Shown: positions 1 to 14,200 of the stretch, one piece after another
Position numbering within the stretch: the first letter of the stretch is position 1
Layout: the number at the start of each line of letters is the position of its first letter
Assembly (NCBI GenBank): GCA_026874595.1
Contig: CM049313.1
Location: 39,214,659-39,278,658 of the forward strand
Reading direction: 5' to 3'
Source of the DNA: Sipunculus nudus
Taxonomy: Eukaryota > Annelida > Sipuncula > Golfingiida > Sipunculidae
Length of the DNA: 64,000 nucleotides
Translations under genes and position numbers: made by a program
Notes under the pieces: model-generated
The model's database searches: none
Told to the model about the DNA's origin: nothing
What the model saw: only the letters and a program-made list of their open reading frames with translations

Positions 1-2250
1 CATTGTTTTTATATTAATCAAATACTTTGGGTAATTAATTGACTTCTCTGGAGTGCCTAGAATTTTCTTTATGAATAGAATAGTATAATATGATTTTGAA
101 AACTTGACAATTTGCGATGCTTTTATCAGTTTTACCTGTCAAAACATCAGCATGGATATATACAAATCAACATCAAGGTTATCAGCCGAGTAACTGGTGA
201 GTAAAACAGTTTCCTGGTAACTGCTAACTTATCAAACAACTAATAATATTTTGGTTGTAACACATTGTTTTTTAAGTACATTTAAACAGTAGACAAAATG
301 ATCCAGTCCTAGGTCTGAACCAGCTACTGTAATGTTAAAGTCTTTCCTCATATTCATGAAGATTTCCCTGATATAAATGTCACTGTTACACACTGTCTGA
401 ATAACTAGTAACCAGTAAAGATATGTTGATTATCCTGGCCTGGAATACTATGTTGTCTTGAGATTTGTGAACTATATCAGTAGTACAATAGTGTTTTGTA
501 CTGGTGGTGAATGCTTGTCCGTCTCAACACAAGATATATATACATTAAAGATCCAGGTAATTGTCAAATTGACAGTTCTTTGTTGGTGATCATGGACGGG
601 TCACTTTTAAAACCCCACTTGATAGCTAACATCATCAGTCATGGTTCGCTTATAGGTCCATTATTATGTTTGACTGCCCTTAATGACTGTCCTGCGGTCA
701 CCTGTCAAACAGTTCAGCTGAGGACAAGCTTCATAGGAAGCGTGGGACAGCAGGCTTTATTATGACAGATGACGGGCCTCAAGGTGAGCACAGCAAACAG
801 TTAAGTGGACTCTGGTTGTTCACTGTTCTTTACTGTGCACACACAAGAGGACACGCTTTATGATAATGTGACACTAATATTTGGCCTCTATTTCACCCAG
901 TGTTGGCTAACATGTCTTGGATAAAGTTTGATAATCTGGACTGGTGTGCTCTCTCCATTATGTCCACCATTTTTCTCAATTACACTTAGCTTTTCATGTC
1001 CATGAAGGAAGTTACACTTAACAAGGGTTGGTGGCCCATATAGCCTCGCACCTGGATGCCACAATGACCTGGTCAGTTTTTATACCTTTGTTTTATTGCT
1101 TGTAAATCAACATGTATATCTGTCTGCAGCAATGTTATATCTTGTTTATTTTTATCACAAAAGTGCCAAGGAAAATGGAAAAGGTAAGAATAACAGTATT
1201 TATTTATTTTGGATAATGAAAAGGACACTATATACTTTAAACATGTTTCATATGGTGCTAATGATAGCAGGTAAGATGTAATAAGCTTTTATTGTGGTAT
1301 TTATACAAAAAAAAGTTTTTGATGCGAGACTGAAAATTTTAGGACATATCTTTCATGAGTTTAGTTGTAGTGTATGAGGCTCAACTGAAATTTCTGACAT
1401 AGTAAAAATATATAGTATTTAAAGCTACACACATTTATCCATGAAACCTCGGGGGTCTTACCTGCACATTCATTGGATCAGATGCTTTATGGGGATCATT
1501 ATTATTCCAGTTGTCAGTCATATACATTGACATAGCAGATAATGGTGATGTGCATACCGAGGTTGTACATGATCATACAGTGTATCTGGCAAACAAACAT
1601 GGGCATGCAGAAATTGCAATGATTAGAACCTCCATGTCTGATTGAGATGAATGTGCTGACCAGGCCAATATGAGTGCTGTATGCCACAAAACACAGGCAG
1701 GTTTTGGGATAACTAAGGTAGAAAAAGTTTTATCCTTTTTTACCACTCCTGTGTCTTGGAGCATGAGTGACAAAAAGTGGTTATGCTAGTTGATAATAGA
1801 CAGCTGTTATATGCACGTGGCCTACCATTACTTATTACCAGGGCAGAAATTGGAATAAGATGTGACAAGGTAGTGGGGCAGTAAACCATGTTCTTTTGAT
1901 AGCTTAAATCAAATGGTTTTCATAATTGTCCTTGGATATTTTTAATATGTCACTGTCTCATGTAATTATAGTTTATGAGGATTGGGAGCTTAACGTTGGT
2001 GGTTTCGTGATGTTTTCACTCACATCTTCTCTCTCATTTACAATGTATACAGACAATTTAGTGATACATGCTTCTTCACATCACAACATGCCATTCCTTC
2101 CTCTGTTGTCTGATATACACCAACCAGACACATAGCTAACTGACAGCCCTACTTCTGGTTACACTCCTTTTTTGCCTGTGCAAATTGTGAGTGTTAAGTG
2201 CAAGAATGCCATTCTGAATTATAAGTTGCCCCTTCAAGACTTATTCACTG
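1..2250. other. Non-coding AT-rich DNA
   Basis: I see no exon with matching splice sites, no recognisable protein motif and no RNA gene. Short open frames here have chance composition. Confidence 0.6.
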
Positions 2251-2289
2251 TTTTTTTTTTTTGTTTTTTTTTTTTTGGGGGGGGGGGGG
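2251..2289. repeat. Poly-T / poly-G tract
   Basis: Two T runs are followed directly by a run of about 13 G. This is simple sequence and a likely site of length variation. Confidence 0.9.
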
Positions 2290-2593
2290 TTATATGAATG
2301 CTTCTCTCTATCAGTAAAAGAAGAAGCTTAAAATATACCTCTTCATTGTGTAAACAGATGACCAGCCCAGGATCTAATAGGAATGGAAGACAAGATTACA
2401 TTTAGTTCATTTTGTGTCAGATGAAAGTTGATCATTTACCAGCCTTTATGGTCCTATAGGCTTTTGTCCATTTGTGCAATACCAGGAAATATATCAAAAC
2501 CATTAAAACTAGAAACTTTTAAATTTGAATTCCAAGAAGGCCTTGATATGATCTTACTGGAACAAATCCAGGCCACAATGATCTGTAATTGTA

Positions 2594-3143
2594 TCTTCCA
2601 AAACAAAGTTTTGCAGATACTATGTTTTTGACAGGTTTCAGCCGCTGCCGCATTTGTTTCCAGAGAAGTCCTCTGAGACCACTGGACTGATTTTTTTTTA
2701 AACTTGACCCCATTATATTTTGTGCAGACCTCTGACCTTTCCTCTCTGCAGTGCATCCATCTGTGCGTCTGTTTTCACACATCCCACATATCTTCAGACT
2801 CGTTTGACCAATCGGGCTGAAATTTTGCACAAGTGTAGCTTTTGGATAGCTTTTTCTCATACAAAAAAAGTGGTAGTGCCACCTGCAACCATTTTTTGCA
2901 GTGTCCATCTGTTTGTCTGCAGTGAAATAAAATCACTCTTTTCTCTGCAGTGGTTGGACTACTTATCCACCTGAAAGTTGGCATGTGTATACATACTGGA
3001 TAGCTTTCTCTTTCAAATAACAGGTGGCAACACCTACAATCATGCTGACATGGCAGACATCCATGCTAATATGCAACACATCTCACTCTATTTCCCCTTG
3101 CCACTCAATCTATGTCTCACTTGTAGACTCACTGGTATTATAG
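2594..3143 (+). mobile_element. Family B Helitron-like element, decayed short copy
   Basis: The start TCTTCCAAAACAAAG and the following GTTTTGCAGATACTATG match the start of the full copy at 51971, including the terminal hairpin. The body continues with the same order of blocks: the CTCTGAGACCACTGGAC block, the TTTGACCAATCGGGCTG block, the CTGCAGTGGTTGGACT block and the CCCCTTGCCACTCAATC block. It ends at TTATAG before TT, the counterpart of CTAG|TT. Only about one and a half of the 280-bp internal units remain, and CpG positions have mostly become TG or CA, so the copy is old. Open frames on both strands here are repeat sequence, not genes. Confidence 0.75.
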
Positions 3144-3302
3144 TTGTCGCAGCTCTTGTCACTGTTTAAAGAAACTGTAGAGAGATGGATATTTTTATTC
3201 ACTTAATCAGCTTATACATAAAAAAACAAATGTAATGACAGTTTTTACACATATCCAACAAGTACCTTGGATAGCATTGAAATGTTTAAAAAACTTATTT
3301 CC

Positions 3303-3486
3303 ATAGTGGTCCATTTTGCTGTCAAGATGATATTTTAATAGTGAGTTCTGTTTTCATGCTTTTTTTTATAGTGGTCCATTTTGCTGTCAAGATGATATTT
3401 TAAAAGTGAGTTCTGTTTTCATGCTTCCATAGTGGTCCATTTTGCTGTCAAGATGATATTTTAATAGTGAGTTCTGTTTTAATGTT
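3303..3486. repeat. Tandem triplication, unit 61-65 bp
   Basis: Three near-identical copies of a unit starting ATAGTGGTCCATTTTGCTG begin at 3303, 3368 and 3429. They differ by one or two bases and by the length of a T run. Confidence 0.93.
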
Positions 3487-3644
3487 TAAAAACAGTAAAA
3501 TCTTATTTTCTTTGTCATTTGAATAATTTAATATATCTGCCTAGAGATAACATTAGTTTCCCAAATATAAAACACAAAAGTTATTTTTATACAATTTAAT
3601 TTACATTTACAGTTTGCACTTTGTTTAATAGAAAAGAAGAAAAC

Positions 3645-3835
3645 AACTTACAGATTTCTTATCCAGTTCACGGCCTCTGTCTTTTTACACATTATATCAT
3701 GATCTACAGTGTCAAAAGCCTTTGTTAAATCTAACAGAACTATGCCATTAAAATTACCTTTGTCAGTTTCTAATTTGATATAATCAGTTATATAAGTCAT
3801 ACATGTGTCTCTTGAATGTGAAGTAGATATATATC
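3645..3835 (-). mobile_element. LINE (non-LTR retrotransposon) reverse-transcriptase relic
   Basis: Read on the minus strand, the segment translates without a stop to a peptide containing HSRDTCMTYITDYI, then GIVLLDLTKAFDTVDHDIM, then AVNW. LDLxKAFDTVDH is the conserved palm motif around the first catalytic aspartate of non-LTR reverse transcriptases, and the flanking residues match the usual spacing before and after it. A stop follows shortly after and no further domains are visible, so this is a short 5'- and 3'-truncated relic of about 60 codons. The CR1/Jockey/L2-like group is likely, but I cannot assign a clade. Confidence 0.82.
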
Positions 3836-4796
3836 ATATTATTAATATATGCTAAACACATTATTTGGTTTGAATAAATAACCCAAAGCACTGTGCCCCA
3901 GTTAAAGGACATGCATTTTATCAAGGGTCAAAATGTATGGTTCCCAAGGAATTTGAGTATGACACCAGGAAATTTAAATACCATCTTAATGGAATTCTAA
4001 GTCGAGAAACCAAAATTTATTATCACATACCCATAGTCCTGTTGAAACCATCATATGTTCTAGTATTTCCAAGTATATTCTTTGCAAACTTTGAATCAGT
4101 TGCGCATAAATGATTTAATCTGAAGGAAGGTAAAATTAGTTGATGTTAAAGTTATTTAGAATGAATTTCCCTTTAGGGAACTTGCCTTTTTTAACATATT
4201 GCGAAGTTTTAGGAACAATGGTTTATTGATCCAGTTAAATTTTTGCTTTTCATATGAATGTCATGACCCAAAAAATACTCTTTCCTATTGAAAGGCCAAC
4301 TGCATGTCAGTACAGGTTCACAACTCAGAAAAACTGATCTGTGCAAACAACACACTAACACAATGGTTTATCTGTTTTTCAATTTCTTCCTGACGAATAT
4401 GAAAGAATCAACCACATATATATCAGGTCACAGAGGGCTACAGTATACAGATGTTGCTTAATCTGTATCATATTTATTATCTTGCTTTATTTTCCATTTA
4501 CCTTCCCTCTGTGCGAAGCCTCCTTTTATGTGAGTTCAAAAGGTGTAATTCACTTTATAAGTTCACATTAACAGCACAAATCTGCTAACCTATGGCATCC
4601 TAAAAACATTTACTCATAAGTAGAAGTTGTCTTTCCATGAACAAGGAAGAACTGGAAAGAGTTAAAAGTATAACAGTGTAAATAAAGTACAGGATCGTCA
4701 CAGCCCTATAATGCTATTATTGGTAAGCAAGAATTTCATTCAGCCTTAAACACTATATATCTATTTAATTCTGCAAGAAAAAAGTGTAGTGCAAAC

Positions 4797-4813
4797 ATAT
4801 ATATATATATATA

Positions 4814-4851
<38 letters not shown>
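4797..4851. repeat. (AT)n microsatellite, interrupted
   Basis: Alternating A and T with two AAAT interruptions. Confidence 0.97.
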
Positions 4852-4852
<1 letters not shown>

Positions 4853-7800
4853 TTTTCCCACTGGTCAAGGCAAAGTGAGGTAATAGGTAGTCTAGAGTTT
4901 CTGTTTTCTTTATGTCCTGTATGAAAGAGAAGAAAAAAAGAAAAAAAAACAAAAGGAGTTCAGTATCCATTAGATCACAAGGTATTGTTCTCATATATAC
5001 TATCTATATATATACAGAGGAGCTTGCTGGGATGTACATTGAGTGCAGCTGCTTTCAGTTAGAATGAAAAATACCCTCTCCACCAGTTAAGAAAACCAGA
5101 GGATAAAAAGTGACAAACATTGTTTTGTGTATCCGATTAGTTACTTGGATATGTCAGGTTCATTACCCCAAGACATATTTTTTATCCCGTGGTAAAGTTG
5201 TAGCTGCCTCACATGGAACAGTTTGCCGAGAGACTAATGAAATAAAAATGTGATGTAGCTCTTCTTGCACTTGATGTGAAGAAGGTCTGACATTTTATCG
5301 GAAATGATGGTAAAGGGATAGAGATGAGACAGTGCTGTTTCTGAGCTCTTAATAAGTCACACATGAAGGTGTGTAGACCACCCATATAAAAACGGGTCAA
5401 ACTATTGTCCTAAATGGAATCATTACACAGGTGATCAGGCATGTAAAGTGGCAATGTGTAGCCTGTACCAGGACATGAAGCTATATTTACTAACTTCTAC
5501 AAAATGCCTTAGTCCTGGCCGATTTTGGATAACTTTATATATATTGGCAGTATATATATTCTGTATATTTAAAAAAATGTCCTTGAGAATGTACCATTTT
5601 CTTCTGGCCATAAAAGGAAAGATATTGGTTGCATTTCCTTTACTCACAGTTCAGGCCCAAGTGAAGTTACCAATATATCAAAATCAGTCTCTCTGATTAC
5701 CAGTAGTTAAAAAGAAATCATAGGACACAAGATTCAAACTTACTGAATCAACAAAGTAAAGTTGTCAGAAATTATGGTAAACATCTATTAAATATGCTGA
5801 TAAAAGAGCTTCTTCTTAGAAACTGACAGGTGAGACAAACCAGCACTAACTTAATCACTCCTCATAACCTTCATGACTTAATACCAAGTAAATTCAGTCT
5901 TTCTCATTGGTTTCCCTGATGTAAAAAATGTCCAAAGTTAGAATATTTTTCACAATAACTTTAAAGAGAAACAATGGTTGGTTTAAATGTAATATAAACT
6001 GCAGCTTCTGTGCAGGATAGCCTGTCACTCCTCAATTACATATTTTTAAAAGCCATGCAGGATCGCCACCTGTTGAGAGCTTAAACAGCTAGGTACTGGT
6101 ATATATTATGTGATTCATGCAATTTAATGATGAAGCCATGCAAGGACTGATCTGGCTAAAGTAGATAATTCCAAATAGACCAAGATTATTTAAAAATAAC
6201 AATCTAGACAAAACAAGCTGCCATTTAAGTCTGTTTATTAATGTATCGTAATAATATAGTTGACCCGAGAGGTAAAAAAGGAAATAGGAGAGGGTGGAGA
6301 AAATGGTGATATGTAAAATATGGTGGTACAAGGCAGCAGCTTGGCCGTGCTAAGATAAAGAAATGTTATATCAGAAACATAATAGTGTATTTTGACAGTC
6401 AATGCTGCCAAGCACTGCATTCAGCAGTCTATGCTTTTTGTGAATGCCACTGACTCCCAGTAAGTACAACCCAACAGAAAAGATGCCCTAAATATATCCA
6501 GTCCAAGGTTTTAGAGCAGGGTTACAAAAGCAAAATAATTGTAAACAGTTTCAAGTGATGTTGAGTGATCAATGAACCATGGTAACCAGATTTGATACAA
6601 TTGGCCACACCAGGAGAGACAAAGGGCTGTGTTACATAGAAGTCCTGTGGAGTCATCTGTAAGGCATGTACCTGCTGTCCCTCCCAGTAAGGCTTTTCAA
6701 GGTCATCCTGACACGTTACCCACATGACTAATAAGGTAGAGATGTATTGGAAACAGATTTGCCTGCCATGGTGTGACCTACTGGCTGTCTCTCTTAATGA
6801 TAGGGTATGAAATCTTGATTGTTCCTCATCACATGCAAGTTGAGACTAACAATAACAAGGGTAAATAATAAAAGTCATTCTTATCATATGGCTTGGTTAA
6901 CTTTACACACCTTTAATAGATAAAGCAGTCTACAGGTCTTGTACCTTCTTTTATTTTATATAATATAAAAAAAATTAATTATTGGTCCAATGCAAACATG
7001 TGGTTCATAAAGAACTAGGATTGATTTCCTGTATATAAAAATATATTTTTCCATTTCTTATGCATTTGTTTGAATTTATATGATTCAAAATGCATAAATT
7101 TAACTTCATAGTATAAAGAATATTGATTTCTATTCCATTGATTTTTGTTCTCTTCCTGAAATAGGCAGAGGGAGTGGGGGAAACTTGATACAAATTTGAA
7201 TGTGTCACTTAAGTTTAAATAAGGTTTAAGACAAATGTTCAAAAGATTGGTTGTCTGGTTGGTGGATTGTGTCACATGATGAAAGAGAACAAAGGAAAAT
7301 TTAATATGCTTGCTTTATCAGTCAGTATCTCAAGGTAATCAGTAAGCTCACCTGATAGGACAACTAGCTAAAGTGGACAGAAAGGAAAAGCCAAATGAGA
7401 ACAATAAACTTGTCCTTTGAAGATTTTTTATGTGACATTTTCATGTTTCATCCATTTTAAATAATTCAGGTGAAATATTAAAAGCGATATTAAACTAGTT
7501 GCATGAGGTTAACATTTATTTTCAAAATTGAGCAGATTTTTAAACAGGTCAGTTCAGTCATGTCAAAAGTTTAAGGTGCACAATGTATTAGCATGTACAT
7601 TGGTTCAAACATGCATGTTTTTGATTACTTGTTTAGATTATTTTTTTTTAGAACAATAATTCCTACACATGTGAGATCTGCATTTAGCCCGGATCTGACA
7701 TGTAAAAAGTAGTTTAACACAAATATGCTCAGCTGTTTGTGGTATGTTTCATGAAAGGGTACAACAGAAAATTTGTTAGAACAACATTTTTAGGTGTATC

Positions 7801-8703
7801 AGGTTAGAGTAATAAAATGCTTAATTTGCTAATGTTTACACAAAATGAGTTTTCTCAGATATGCTGTTGTTGTAATTACTGTAATAACAGCTTTTAATTA
7901 AAGCAATAAATATGGCCAGAATGGAAATGGTTATTTTTTAATACATTAACCATCCTGAAACAGCATAAACACGTGTCACTGTAATAGCCCACTTGGGGCC
8001 ATATTTCCACATCTCAGTTTATTTTAGTTCTTATTAAACACACATCTGATATTAATCTAGGGTACCATTATGAGTCTAATTACTCAGATGACAACTAAAG
8101 CCAAATAAACCATGCAGACACTGAAAAAAGACAGAATGCGACTGAGTGTAATTTATATTTCTGATATGTTTAAGTTCGGATTTCATTTAACCAGATACAG
8201 ATCTGGTTGTGCATTTAAATCTGAGTACTTGCACTCAAACAGAAGTAATTCCATATGTGGAGTTGTACTTACAGACTGATTTAACTTGCATGTTGACTTA
8301 TGAATAAAACACCAGATGAAATCTTTAGCTTTATGATTAAACCATTAAATGATGTTTAACACACCATGATTATCAAATAGGCAGGACTATAGTATTATTA
8401 TTGTCCAAAGATTCATCAGCATCTGCATTATGAAGACTAATGACATCAGTAAGTGTTATCTGTAGTGCAGCAGTTCCATTGCATGCAGGGAGGCCTGTCA
8501 TGGGGAAACTCACTAAGTAAAGTCACTGGACTTTATAAAGGCCCTAATGTAGAGTCCGATTGAATCTGGTTTGCACCACTGCTAAAGTAACATGATGTCA
8601 GATGGCTGCTTTATTGTCAGGATCATTAATTTAGTGGACTGAAATAGAAGACACATTAAACAAAATCAGGGGATGAAACTAATGTACAAGGTTTTAGGAT
8701 AAA

Positions 8704-8860
8704 TATATATGTAGAGTGAAACCTTCCTGGAAAGACCATCTTTCTGATCACCAAAAATGGTCACCTTAGCTGAAGTGGGTAATTTTATAAATGTCAGTTG
8801 AACATGATTTAGGGCTGCAAAAATAAACCTGTGCACCCATACATCATTATAGCAAGTCAA
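8704..8860. mobile_element. Possible mariner-type MITE remnant
   Basis: GTAGAGTGAAACCTTCC followed by AAAGACCATC and ACCAAAAATGGTCACC recalls one half of the mariner-type MITE found intact at 37596. The far terminus is missing. Confidence 0.3.
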
Positions 8861-9424
8861 ATATCATATGAGTGTGATCAAATTAATGTCTTTGTTTCAC
8901 TGTATTGACAGTGTGTGATCATTTCAGCTCCATATAAGGTATATTGTCACCACTTAACAACAGTTCTTTTGCATATAGTGTACAAATATGTTTATTTGTT
9001 TGATTTGAATTGAAAGCTACAGATGTATAGGCCTAAATAGGTTCATAGTGTCATAATTTCATTTTATCCTATATACCCTGGCCTTCAACGACTTTGCAGA
9101 CAAACACAGGAAATATATTCAGGGGTTAATGAGATCAACGAAGAAAAATGTTAAGGGGACTATAGCCTACTTTATCAGGGTTTCAATCTGATTATTTTTG
9201 GTTTCATTTGTATTATTAGTAGTGATAAGACCCAGGTTCATGTGCCTGTGTAGCTGAGAGTTGACCTAGAAATTATTAGGATCATTATATAATCCATTGA
9301 TCACAGCCTTCAAACAAGGCTACTTGGAGGTATTAGATTACCTTCAGTTCAATAATTTTATTGAATTTAAGTAAATTATCAAATGCTAATTGAATCAAAT
9401 GATGTGGAAGAAAAAGATTCCAAA

Positions 9425-9840
9425 GGTATTCCAAGATGGCTGCCTGTGGCCATATTTGATTTCTGGCAGTTCTGAAATTTGGTATAGCACATGTACTCTC
9501 TCACAGAGACTTATCTTCAGAAAATAGCTTTAATGGTTTTGGAGAGAAAGGGCCAAAATTAATTCTAAGATAGCTGCATGCCTTTTGCCCATATTGGATT
9601 TCAGATGATTTCTGATAATATATAGGACTCCACACTCCTGATGCAGCATACATCAAATCCTTCCATATAGTATAGTATAGGTAAAGCACATCCAATAATA
9701 TAGGGCCCTACCTTAAGAAAAATTGAAAAAATAAAAAAAAAAAACTTTTGCTGCAATGATTTAGGAGATAATCCACTCAGCATGGGGTGATTGACTGACA
9801 GACAATTTGAAGGAAAAGCTGGTTATACTCATATAGTGTA
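9425..9840 (+). repeat. Degenerate tandem repeat element
   Basis: Blocks recur about 136 bp apart: CCAAGATGGCTGCCTGTGG at 9430 and CTAAGATAGCTGCATGCC near 9566, each followed by a CCATATTxGATTTC block. The 3' side contains GACTGACAGACAATTTG, resembling the ends of other marine-invertebrate repeats. It is probably a decayed interspersed element. Confidence 0.45.
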
Positions 9841-10316
9841 TCAGACCTGCCCAGGCGTAGCCCCAGTTAACAGAGAGTTTCCATGGGAGTGTTAAAAAGA
9901 AAAAGTGATTGTCACTGGATAATGTTTGTGTCAGAGAGTAAGGAGGACTGTGCTTTTAGTGCTTGGTAGTCTTCATCTAGGTTCCTGTGAGAAAACAACA
10001 AATATTTACATTGATGTTCTTGATGTCACAGCCAAATGGTGAAAATCTGTTTGTCCTGCAGGGCTTAAGGTGTTTTCATGGTTCACCATCCGCGAGGATT
10101 GGTAATTCATACGACCACATAGTCTGGTTCATGCTGTGTTGATCTATAAGAAACTGCAGCATTAGGGAGGGTTACTGGTTTATGATATGCACAAACAGGG
10201 GCTTGGCTCAGTCATGTCTCTGGGGTTTTACCCCCTTAGGCTAATAAAGTCTGGAAAGTTAGAAGGGGAAGGAAAGATGTAAAAACTGAATGGAGATTAT
10301 ACATTAAGTGAGGTTA

Positions 10317-10406
<90 letters not shown>
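10317..10406. repeat. (AT)n microsatellite
   Basis: About 90 bp of uninterrupted alternating A and T. It produces an artefactual Tyr-Ile open frame. Confidence 0.98.
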
Positions 10407-10408
<2 letters not shown>

Positions 10409-10589
10409 ACAGTCTACATAGAGCACACAGGGGTGGATCCAAAATTTAGGAAAAGGAAGGGTCCAACTCAGGAGGACTAATGACAAAACCTAAAAAAAGG
10501 TTGCCAAGTCTTGAAAAAAGGGGATCCAGGCAAAAAAAACTGGTCTGAAACCCTTAAAAAAGGTTTTGGTTGCAGTTGCTTCACCATGC

Positions 10590-11200
10590 AATTGCAAGGG
10601 CTTCATGTGCTTATATTATTACTATAAATTTCACTAGATTAATTGCAAGAGCTTCTTGCCGTTTTTAATAATATTTCATATCACTGCATCTAATGCAATG
10701 GCTTCTCTGTATATTTATTGAGAATATTGAATTTGATGTTTCTGTCACTCACTATTAATGCAGCTATTAAACTTTTCATTACATGGGCCTGTCATTGCTA
10801 TAAATGTTGCTGCACTGAAAGACTTATGGCATGAGTCTCTCGTTATTAATAATGGCACTGCTACCATTGCATGGCCCTGCACTCATTCAGCAAGTCTTTT
10901 GTTGTTACTAATGGCACTGCTACCACTGCATGCATGGCTCTACACTCACTGGGTGAGTCTTATCTTGCTACTAATAACACTGCACTCATTGCAAGCATGA
11001 CACTGCACTTTCTGGATGCACGGCACTGCACTTATTGCACGAGTCCTTTTGTTGCGACTATGACACTACTCACTGCATGCATGTTACTGCACTCACTGCA
11101 TGTTTTTTTTCTAATAATAGCACTGCGTCATAGCATACATGGCACTGCACTTATTGCATGAGTCTAATTTTGTTGACTACTCACTGCATGGACCTCACAT
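10590..11200. repeat. Degenerate minisatellite, GGCACTGCACTCATTGCATG-type
   Basis: Variants of a block with CACTGCA(C/T), TCATTGCATG and GTCTTTTGTTGCTACTAAT recur through some 600 bp at irregular spacing of roughly 50-70 bp. Overlapping open frames across it (10758-11161) show the same Leu/His/Ser pattern in different frames, as expected for a repeat rather than a gene. Confidence 0.6.
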
Positions 11201-11219
11201 GGCCATTAATTTCACGGTG

Positions 11220-14200
11220 CCTCCTTTTGATCTTCATTGGCTTCTCTGATCAGTCCGAGCTCATGTGGGCAGCTGATAACATATCACATGACTAAGTGTT
11301 TTGACGCAATTGTGGTTAACCGTCTTCAACTTTTTGCCCATTGACGGTCGTCCGCTCAAGTGAAGTTTGTTTGAGGTGATAAAGTTCAGGTACAAAGTGG
11401 CCTAGTTTGTTTACAGTATAGCTGTATTATACTTTAAACTGTTTATAAAACTTCTGACATGTTAACAGGACTCTACACATACTTGCATGGCTTCATAGAC
11501 CATAATGTAAATAGTACCATGCCAAATGTATCAGAACATAAATAGCACTGTGCTGTACACACCTCCATACACTGGACCCATTTGTTCCCAGTCAGTGTCC
11601 CGTGGAGGACCTTATATTGATGTTTACACCTGCTATATGTATGATCAATTGTTTATTTATCAGATAGACAACCTGTCAAGCTTTGTCATCAGTTATACAC
11701 TAGACAACCCAGAACTGGTGGATTTGGAGTTCCTATAAGAGTGATCACAGGATTATAAATATCAGTTGATAATGTGATACTGTATATATATATACTGTGA
11801 CTGTGCTTAAACACCTGCATGTGTCTCAGTTCATGGTCACCTTCTTTTTGGACTCATTTTACCTGAAGAGTTTATACCTGATGCAGTGCAAAAGGTAAGC
11901 TAATGAATGTCTCCATTAGTATGTTATTATTGTAGTATCACTTAAGAGAGAACTGGAGATTTAATATCCTGGGGTGTTTTAGCTCAGAAAGTAACTGTTT
12001 TATAATATTATCAAGACTGGTAATATATATTTCAATTAAGCTTGAACAAAAAAATTGTTACACTTTTGCACAAGAAGAACCTGCTGTTAATATGTGTGAT
12101 GCATAACCTTAACTATTTGAAAAGGATGGGTTTGATTTATCGCTTACTAACAGGTAAAGGAAACTTTACCATGTGACCTTTTTACATATAGCAACATGGG
12201 GTTACATTTTTTATATATAATATACTGTTGTCCTTGAACTGTCCCCATATCCAGAGCATTCTACATATGATATGTCAAATTAAGTGCAAGGTGACTTTAA
12301 TGATTATTATATTCCCTTGCACTCAAACAAATGGATATGAATCTTGGTTTATGTCTGTTGGACACTTCATATCACACATTTGTGGCATGTTCCTTTCCTT
12401 TTTTTATGTGTTATAGCCCTCTGTCTCTGGTATTTGTGGGTTAAGTGCTACCATTGTTACTGTTTTTTTTCCCCTTCTTTCGTATGAGCTTACTTGCATT
12501 GTCATATTTTTCTCATCTATACTGAAATATGAGCTTACTTGCATTGTCATATGTTTTATTGCCCCACCTCAAAGTATCTTTCCAGTTTAAATATTCAGAA
12601 TTGCAGGTTGAATATTTGTCCAAACAGTGTGGATGTTATTTTTTATTGTGGGCAAAATTTGCTCAAGTGATACAATGGCCTCCCAACAAAAGTGCTTGTT
12701 TTAATATAAACATAAACATATGCTTGTTACATACCAGGGTACAGTCATAAATGGTGATACCAATTTTATTCATGGATCCATTGGTGGATAAGTGGAGTCT
12801 TCTTTGAAATATAGCATTCACAAGTGTCCTCAAATAGCAGAAGTTTCACTCCCTTGATGGACTAAAAGAATAGTTTTACAAATTTTGCCTTATTAATCAT
12901 TTCAGTTTGTATTAGCCTTTTTTGCCTGGTGACGGCAGGAGTTTCACTGCATGCTTAGTAATTTAAACAAGTATGTAAAGTTTTCAGCCTTTGAAAGAAC
13001 ACATGAATCTCTCACTTAAAATAATTGATTTATTTTAAAATAAGCAAATGTCATCATATCTAGCATTCATGAGAAAAAATGCTGCTTTTAATATGAAGTA
13101 AAAAGTTCAGAGAGGAGTAAAAGATGTATACAACTCTGTTATTTAAAATCATATTTTGTGCAGTCATCTTCACAAGCTTGAAAATACCAAATAATACATA
13201 TGAAAAAATTGCAGCTCTATCAGATTTCATTATGACATAGGATTGGTGTATTTGACATGATTGCCTGTGTATGCATGTCATGTATGGTATGTGCTGACAG
13301 TCTAAAGAGCCAGTGTTTGGTTTCAGTGATATTGTTTGTTTGTCAAAAGGTGTATGAATTCTAAACCCTTTGAACTGATGAAGGCCTCATCTCAAGTTCT
13401 GCTGTGTTGTGAGTTCCATTACCTGTTCACTTAATCCATTTATCTCTAGGGTCAGCCATCAAAGGCCCAGAGCATGGAGTAATGGGTCTGATAAAAATCA
13501 TGTTGTCAGTGGTTATAGCTTAAAAATCACCACGGTATATTGGTGTCATGCCTGTTTGTAATAGATAAAAAATATACATAGGGTCGTCCTTCAGATGTAG
13601 TACAGCATGATGTTTGTGGCCATGTGATTGAGGACATGGGGTAGGTTTTCAAAGAACATGCCACATTATCTGTTCAAAATATGTGACCTACATTGACAGT
13701 GATGATAACATAAGAAGTGGGATTAATCAGTGCCCAAAACATATAATAAAATAATAATTATATAATAATTAATTAATTTAATCATTGTTGTCAGTGTTGT
13801 TATTTATAATTATTACCACCATTATTGCTATGTTATTGCTCAAACTTATGTACCATTCCTGCTGGTCCTCTTAAAAACTTTTAACAGTTGTTGGTTGAAG
13901 CATCCGGATGGAAGTGAAGGGCTTCAACATGGACATCGGCAGGGTGTCATAGATTAGTAAAGTCAGTCAAAATGGTGAAATTTCAATCAGAGACTAACTT
14001 TTACTTTGTAAAGTCTTGATTACAGATTATGATTTCTGAATTTTACCTACCAGACCTCTGTTTTCAAGCCTGACCTCCAGTAAGCGTAGTACCTACAACA
14101 TGTCAGCTGTCATATTATACTGAAAACATCATCAGCATTCAAACATTAATAACTGTGAGTTTGCGCCAGGACAAGGTACATTTTAAGCAGGTGGGATGGA

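Larger units (their letters stand above)
4000..9419. other. Non-coding AT-rich DNA
   Basis: Apart from the microsatellite at 4797 and the possible MITE remnant near 8704, I see no exon, RNA gene or recognisable repeat. Weakly expressed or poorly conserved RNA genes cannot be ruled out. Confidence 0.55.

Noticed and set aside
2454-2984. Overlapping minus-strand open frames of 69-129 codons
   Set aside because: They largely coincide with the decayed family B element at 2594-3143 and align at DNA level with the copy at 51971; no protein motif and no frame conservation.
10304-10486. Open frame consisting of Tyr-Ile repeats
   Set aside because: Pure translation of the AT microsatellite.
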